Assembly (NCBI GenBank): GCA_031292305.1
Contig: JARLHJ010000045.1
Location: 11,813 to 75,812 of the forward strand
Reading direction: 5' to 3'
Source of the DNA: Candidatus Babeliales bacterium
Lineage (GTDB): Bacteria; Babelota; Babeliae; Babelales; JABDEC01
Length of the DNA stretch: 64,000 nucleotides
Each line of letters begins with the position of its first letter. Positions within the stretch are counted from its first letter, which is position 1. The notes under the pieces were generated by a model. That model saw only the letters and a program-made list of their open reading frames with translations, was not told the DNA's origin and did not search any database. Below are positions 60,003 to 64,000 of this stretch, one piece after another. The position numbers and the translations under genes were made by a program.

Positions 60003-60707
60003 ATGTTAATAAAAAATTATGTAATTTTTTTGACTTTATTATTTGTTTTTCATATTAAAACTGCTCAAGTTGCAATTGATTTTAATATGCTAGCTAATTT
60101 AAGTATCAATTTAACTCAAGAAAATATTGATCGAAGTATTGAAATTTGGGATTTATCACCTAAGTCATGGATATATAATGCACAGATAGTTAATTTGAAT
60201 GATAATCAAAGCAAATATTTAAAATGTATTAGTGATGTTAATAATACTTTATCAGATGATTTATTGAAAAGATTAAAGTATTGGGTATGCAGTCGTATAC
60301 CTTATGTGAATCCTAAAGTTGATAACTTTACTATACATATAAAAAAAATCTCATTATTAGGTTGTTTTTTAGCTGAAATAAGAACGTTCGATAGCGAGGA
60401 TACAAGTAATAGAAAGATAATTTCTAGTACATATCGTTTAATATTAATGTCTGAGTTAGGCCATTATTTGATAACTGCTAATGAGGATCAAATAGAGTTT
60501 ATAAAATTTTTAAATGATTTTACAAAAACCAATATTTTTACAGAAGCTGATATTAATGGAATTATTTTTATTAGAAGAAATAAAAAACATTTAGGTAAAA
60601 AGATTTTTGATTCTTTAGAAGCTGCATTTCCATCTAATATTAAATCTACAATCCAGTGCGCTTATAATTTTGGGGTCGATGATACAGGTTGTTGCTCCAT
60701 ACAATGA
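60003..60707 (+). CDS. exported protein ending in a CaaX-like CSIQ box
   Basis: 234 residues with a signal peptide (MLIKNYVIFLTLLFVFHIKTAQ). The body is mostly helical with short strands and no domain that I recognise. The last residues, DDTGCCSIQ and stop, carry a tandem Cys pair and the C-x-I-Q form, as in CIIQ at 7075. The stop overlaps the alr start by ATGA, so expression is coupled to a wall-precursor gene. Function unknown. Confidence 0.75.
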   Translation: MLIKNYVIFLTLLFVFHIKTAQVAIDFNMLANLSINLTQENIDRSIEIWDLSPKSWIYNAQIVNLNDNQSKYLKCISDVNNTLSDDLLKRLKYWVCSRIPYVNPKVDNFTIHIKKISLLGCFLAEIRTFDSEDTSNRKIISSTYRLILMSELGHYLITANEDQIEFIKFLNDFTKTNIFTEADINGIIFIRRNKKHLGKKIFDSLEAAFPSNIKSTIQCAYNFGVDDTGCCSIQ

Positions 60708-61888
60708 ATTTAACAAATAATATCTCGCAAAATACATCCACGCTTTTAATGTTAAAAAGCAACCCAAAAAGCCGTACATGGGTAGAAATAGATAAATCTG
60801 CAATTTTACATAATGTAGCACAATTTAAATCTATAATTGGCCCAAATAAACATTTGGCTGTCGTTGCAAAAAGTAACGCATACGGGTGTGGTTTAGTACA
60901 AATCGCGCAAATATTACAAGAAAGTGCTGATGTAAGTTGGCTATGCATTTTTAGTTTGTCAGAAGGTTTAATAGCACGCGAAAATGGTTTTGCAAAGCCA
61001 ATTTTGGTTTTGGGGCATGCAGATTTAGATTTAGAATATGCAGTATTATATTCAATAGATTTGGTCGCTTATGATTTACAAGAAATTTGTAGATTGAATG
61101 AAGTTGCAAAAAAGCTAAACCAGATAGCCTATATTCATATAAAAGTAGATACAGGCCTATCTCGCTTGGGCGTTCTTTGGCATCAGGCATTAGAACTAAT
61201 TAAAGAAGTAAGTTTATTGCAAAATATAAAAATCAGAGGCATTTTTTCCCATTTTGCTGAATCTGATACAGATGACCAGATGTTTACAAAAAGGCAGCTA
61301 AAAAGATTTAGTGATTTAATTGCAGATCTAAAAAAAGAAGGTATAGAAATACCTTTCATACATTGTTCAAATACCACAGGTGTAATTAGATATAATTCAT
61401 GCCATTTTAATATGGTTCGCTCTGGTGGCGGCACTTATGGTTTGTATAAATCACCCAAAGTAGATGATTTAGGTGAAAAAAAATATTTAATTAACCTAAA
61501 GCTGGCCGTCAGCTGGAAAACCAAAGTAATCCAAATTAAAGAGCTACCTATTGGTAGTTATGTAAGCTATTCACGTACTTTTGTCGCCTTTAGGCCTACA
61601 ATAACTGCGATTATTCCAATAGGGTATTGGGATGGTTATAGTAGGGGTCTTTCTAATAAAGGCTTTGTTTATATAAAGGGTATAAAAGCCCCCATAATTG
61701 GCCGTGTTTGCATGAATATGGTTATTATAGATATAACTGACCTGCCAAATGTTTGCGTGGGAGATGAGGTAACCTTGATAGGTTCCCAACCAGGTGTGAC
61801 CCCTGATGATATTGCCCATCTTAGCCAAACCATAAATTATGAAGTAACTACCAAAATTAATGCAACTATAGAAAGAATTGTAATTTAA
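60704..61888 (+). CDS. alr: alanine racemase
   Basis: Supplies D-alanine for peptidoglycan using pyridoxal phosphate. Start at the ATG at 60704, overlapping the upstream stop; an in-frame ATG at 60749 just before the family-typical SRTWVEIDKSAI is possible. Motifs: VVAKSNAYGCG (PLP lysine), IKVDTGLSRLG, FSHFAESD, the catalytic tyrosine in IPIGYWDGYSRGLS, and GRVCMNMVIIDIT. About 394 residues, normal for the family. It implies that the organism makes at least some peptidoglycan. Confidence 0.95.
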   Translation: MNLTNNISQNTSTLLMLKSNPKSRTWVEIDKSAILHNVAQFKSIIGPNKHLAVVAKSNAYGCGLVQIAQILQESADVSWLCIFSLSEGLIARENGFAKPILVLGHADLDLEYAVLYSIDLVAYDLQEICRLNEVAKKLNQIAYIHIKVDTGLSRLGVLWHQALELIKEVSLLQNIKIRGIFSHFAESDTDDQMFTKRQLKRFSDLIADLKKEGIEIPFIHCSNTTGVIRYNSCHFNMVRSGGGTYGLYKSPKVDDLGEKKYLINLKLAVSWKTKVIQIKELPIGSYVSYSRTFVAFRPTITAIIPIGYWDGYSRGLSNKGFVYIKGIKAPIIGRVCMNMVIIDITDLPNVCVGDEVTLIGSQPGVTPDDIAHLSQTINYEVTTKINATIERIVI

Positions 61889-61891
61889 TCC

Positions 61892-61917
61892 TTGTAATTT
61901 ATTTCAGTTAGTATAAT
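61892..61917 (+). promoter_or_regulatory. candidate promoter of exported-family member 2
   Basis: TTGTAA (61892-61897) and TATAAT (61912-61917) with the CAGTTAGTATAA block shared with the site at 58984. Spacing is again 14 bases. The ATG of the gene is 50 bases downstream. Confidence 0.45.
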
Positions 61918-61966
61918 ATTAAAATAGTTAGTATTTAATAACTGTTATAAAATAAGGGGTTTAATT

Positions 61967-63064
61967 ATGAAAAAAGGTTTAATATTTGCTCTGTTATTCA
62001 GCTTAATTTCTTTTATAAAATTAGGCGCTGCTGAACAAGTTACAACTATTGCAGAATTAAAGGCAGTTCATTCTATTTTAAGCGCAAAATGTAATAAGTT
62101 TCCAAATGTACCAACTCTTAAATTAAACAAAGAAATACAATTTTTATTACATGTTTATAAAGGTTTTAATCTAGGCCAGATGCCTTCTTCAGAAAAACAA
62201 AATTATCACACTTTAATTGCTAAAATAATTACAAGTAATAATGATTTAGTTATTAGGCATTTAAAGGTTAATCTTGGTTATCAATCTGAAGATGTAGAAG
62301 GTGTTAAAGAAGAAATACGTAAATATATAAGAGCTAATTTTCCAACTACTTCAGAATTAATAATTGTAAATGCAAAATATCTAGCAGATGTAGTAATAGA
62401 ACAAGATGAGCAAGTTGTAGCTGCTACACCTTCATCTGCAACTGTAACCAATCCGCCAGCATTGAGTTTAATGCAGTTAGGCAATGCTGTTGCAAGCGCG
62501 CTAGAATCTACTTGTGTTATTCTACCTGCGCTTTCTAGTTCAACTACTAGCTCAACAAAGCCATTAGTTCCAAGTGATATGGCGTTGAATGGTTTAAACC
62601 CTACTCAATTGCCAACAGCAGATGAATTGTCACCTGAAGGCTTAGCTGCTTTAAACGACCCTAGAGTTTTAAATTTTGCTGCAAATTTCGCCGCAGCTAA
62701 CGCAGCATCTGTCAAAAAATTCGCCGCTGAGAGCAAAACAAATGCTTCTAAAGATTCAGCACTTGAAGAGTCAAATGCTTATTCTAGTTTGAATGTTGTT
62801 CCGATACCTGATACTAATTATGTTACAATACCTGGCGTATGTACTGTGCATAAATCTGAGGTAATAGGTCATTATAAAAAGCTGCAAGCTGAATCGTCAA
62901 CTAACAAATGGTTAAAATCTGGCGCAGCTGGCCTATTAGCAGCAGCAGCTTTTAAATTTTCAACAACTGAAATGGCTCAAAGAGATCCAAAATTAGCAGC
63001 ATTAGCTAGAGTGGTTTCTGGAGCATCAGTATTAAGTTCAATTTATAACGCAATTAGAGGATAA
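61967..63064 (+). CDS. exported protein of the ELKA family, member 2
   Basis: 365 residues: signal peptide (MKKGLIFALLFSLISFIKLGAAE), then TTIAELKAVHSILSAKC, the same element as in members 1 and 3, a helical region, an Ala/Ser/Thr-rich linker of about 120 residues that makes this member longer than the others, then a Gly/Ala-rich helix (KSGAAGLLAAAAF) and a last hydrophobic segment (LARVVSGASVLSSIYNAIRG). Function unknown. Confidence 0.75.
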   Translation: MKKGLIFALLFSLISFIKLGAAEQVTTIAELKAVHSILSAKCNKFPNVPTLKLNKEIQFLLHVYKGFNLGQMPSSEKQNYHTLIAKIITSNNDLVIRHLKVNLGYQSEDVEGVKEEIRKYIRANFPTTSELIIVNAKYLADVVIEQDEQVVAATPSSATVTNPPALSLMQLGNAVASALESTCVILPALSSSTTSSTKPLVPSDMALNGLNPTQLPTADELSPEGLAALNDPRVLNFAANFAAANAASVKKFAAESKTNASKDSALEESNAYSSLNVVPIPDTNYVTIPGVCTVHKSEVIGHYKKLQAESSTNKWLKSGAAGLLAAAAFKFSTTEMAQRDPKLAALARVVSGASVLSSIYNAIRG

Positions 63065-63080
63065 TAATTAAAAATTTAGT

Positions 63081-63115
63081 AGGGAGAAGAAAGCAAATTT
63101 CTTCTCCCTTTTTTT
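63081..63115 (+). terminator. terminator-like hairpin between family members 2 and 3
   Basis: AGGGAGAAGAAA pairs with TTTCTTCTCCCT around GCAAA, then TTTTTTT. It ends ten bases before the ATG of the next gene, whose ribosome site AGGAG directly follows the T-run. Confidence 0.85.
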
Positions 63116-63125
63116 AGGAGTCAAA

Positions 63126-63836
63126 ATGAAAAAGTTATGTTTGTTTATATCTTTTTTATCAAGTGTTGCATTTAACTTAACTGCTTTTGACAATATTATT
63201 GAATTAAAAGCTATTAAAGCAATTTTGCAAAAGAAAATAGCATCTAATCAAAGCATTGATATTGATATTTTATTAAGACTTATTGGACAAAATAATAGTA
63301 GCATAGAGCAGGGTGCAGATATTAATAATTATTACACAAGTGATATTTTGCCACTTAGAAATAAAAGTGCTTTAGGTGGAACAAGAATTAAAGCAGCCAA
63401 AAAAGGTGCTGAATTTTATGAAACAGCTACAGAAGAAGTTAAATTAACAAAATTAGTAAGTATTTTAGAAGAAATTCGCCAATGGATTAAAGACGAATAC
63501 CCTAATGATGCACAAGAAATAATTAGTGATTCGAAGTTTCTTTCTTTAGGTTCAAGCTCGGTTTCAAATAAAAGCTCTCAAGATAGTTCTGCAGTAAGCT
63601 CATCAAGCTCTAGTGCATCTCAAAATATATATGATTATAAGCCAAGATATTCTTTAGGTTTAAGCTTAATGGCTTTATCCTTAGGTGGTATTTTGCACAA
63701 ACTTTTACAAAAAGAAGAATTTAGAAAAAAATATCCAAAAGCTGATTTAGCTTCAAAAGGATTATTTTGTTTATCAGCTATATCTGGAGCATATTCTGCA
63801 TCTAAGACTCTTTTAAAAAGAAATAAGGTACAATAA
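63126..63836 (+). CDS. exported protein of the ELKA family, member 3
   Basis: 236 residues: signal peptide (MKKLCLFISFLSSVAFNLTAF), then NIIELKAIKAILQKKI, a helical region, a Ser-rich linker (SSSSVSNK-type), a hydrophobic stretch SLGLSLMALSLGGILHKLL, and the end LASKGLFCLSAISGAYSASKTLLK. There is no room for a promoter between the hairpin at 63081 and this ATG, so it is probably expressed by read-through from member 2. Confidence 0.75.
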   Translation: MKKLCLFISFLSSVAFNLTAFDNIIELKAIKAILQKKIASNQSIDIDILLRLIGQNNSSIEQGADINNYYTSDILPLRNKSALGGTRIKAAKKGAEFYETATEEVKLTKLVSILEEIRQWIKDEYPNDAQEIISDSKFLSLGSSSVSNKSSQDSSAVSSSSSSASQNIYDYKPRYSLGLSLMALSLGGILHKLLQKEEFRKKYPKADLASKGLFCLSAISGAYSASKTLLKRNKVQ

Positions 63837-63900
63837 TGAAAATGCACATTGTTATATGTAGTATTTAATAGATAGAAAAATTAATTTTATGGAGGTTATA

Positions 63901-64000
63901 ATGAATAAATTAAAGTTATTAAGTTTGGTTATATTTTTTGTATCAAGCTTTGCATTGAAATTAAATGCTTTTACTCTGCAACAATGGAAAGCTGTTTATG
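63901..64000 (+). CDS. exported protein, possibly a further family member, cut by the window end
   Basis: The ATG has a strong GGAGG six bases upstream. The first 33 codons are a signal peptide (MNKLKLLSLVIFFVSSFALK) and LNAFTLQQWKAVY. The start style matches the preceding family, but the ELKA element is not visible in this part. The rest lies beyond the window. Confidence 0.6.
   Translation, partial: MNKLKLLSLVIFFVSSFALKLNAFTLQQWKAVY

Overview
The window is AT-rich (roughly 30% G+C by eye), uses the standard bacterial code, and is packed with short intergenic gaps and many overlapping operon genes. It looks like the genome of a reduced, host-dependent bacterium, most probably of the phylum Dependentiae (TM6, Babeliales). 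I infer this from the mix of core genes (pyrG, secA, ftsQ-ftsA-ftsZ, alr, galU, dcd, rlmB, rluB-type, arfB, comM, two acpS) with an unusual excess of exported proteins. Of about 65 coding sequences I list, about 39 begin with a signal-peptide-like or lipoprotein N-terminus. Many are paralogous pairs or families with no function I recognise.

Layout. 1-1292: 5' part of CTP synthase (minus strand). 1447-3188: two tandem exported paralogues, each with its own promoter and terminator. 3202-15404: mostly exported proteins, several being enzymes normally found in the cytoplasm (a MutS-type ATPase, an FtsH-like AAA+ ATPase, a Memo-AMMECR1 fusion, two GNAT acetyltransferases), plus ArfB, an FKBP lipoprotein and a beta-barrel candidate. 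15423-21972: secA, pgeF, initiator tRNA, acpS, comM. 22153-26011: a large exported protein with a candidate outer-membrane barrel. 26008-33481: Mg-type P-ATPase, a second AcpS, an RRM protein and a fused acyl-activating enzyme/carrier/acyltransferase. 33670-40396: galU, a NurA-domain protein, an exported zinc-finger protein, a SufU-type scaffold, and an operon of a HAD phosphatase, a carotenoid-oxygenase-like protein and a second HAD protein. 40418-43996: two Cys-rich surface-type proteins with 90-bp tandem repeats. 44317-52042: housekeeping enzymes and a second exported MutS-type ATPase flanked by paralogous exported proteins. 52222-55375: ftsQAZ. 55447-64000: a third Cys-rich protein, VTT membrane protein, photolyase, alr, and a growing family of exported paralogues that runs off the window end.

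How the genes fit together. The cytoplasmic genes cover nucleotide supply, translation quality control, secretion, division and wall precursors. The exported set suggests a large interface with a host cell. Three unrelated exported proteins end in Cys-x-(Ile/Leu)-Gln, resembling eukaryotic CaaX prenylation boxes. One exported protein carries classic C2H2 zinc-finger spacing. Several exported proteins need ATP or acetyl-CoA, which would be available only inside a host. I consider this putative host-directed set the most interesting content of the window. All functional statements are from reading the sequence; no searches were run.
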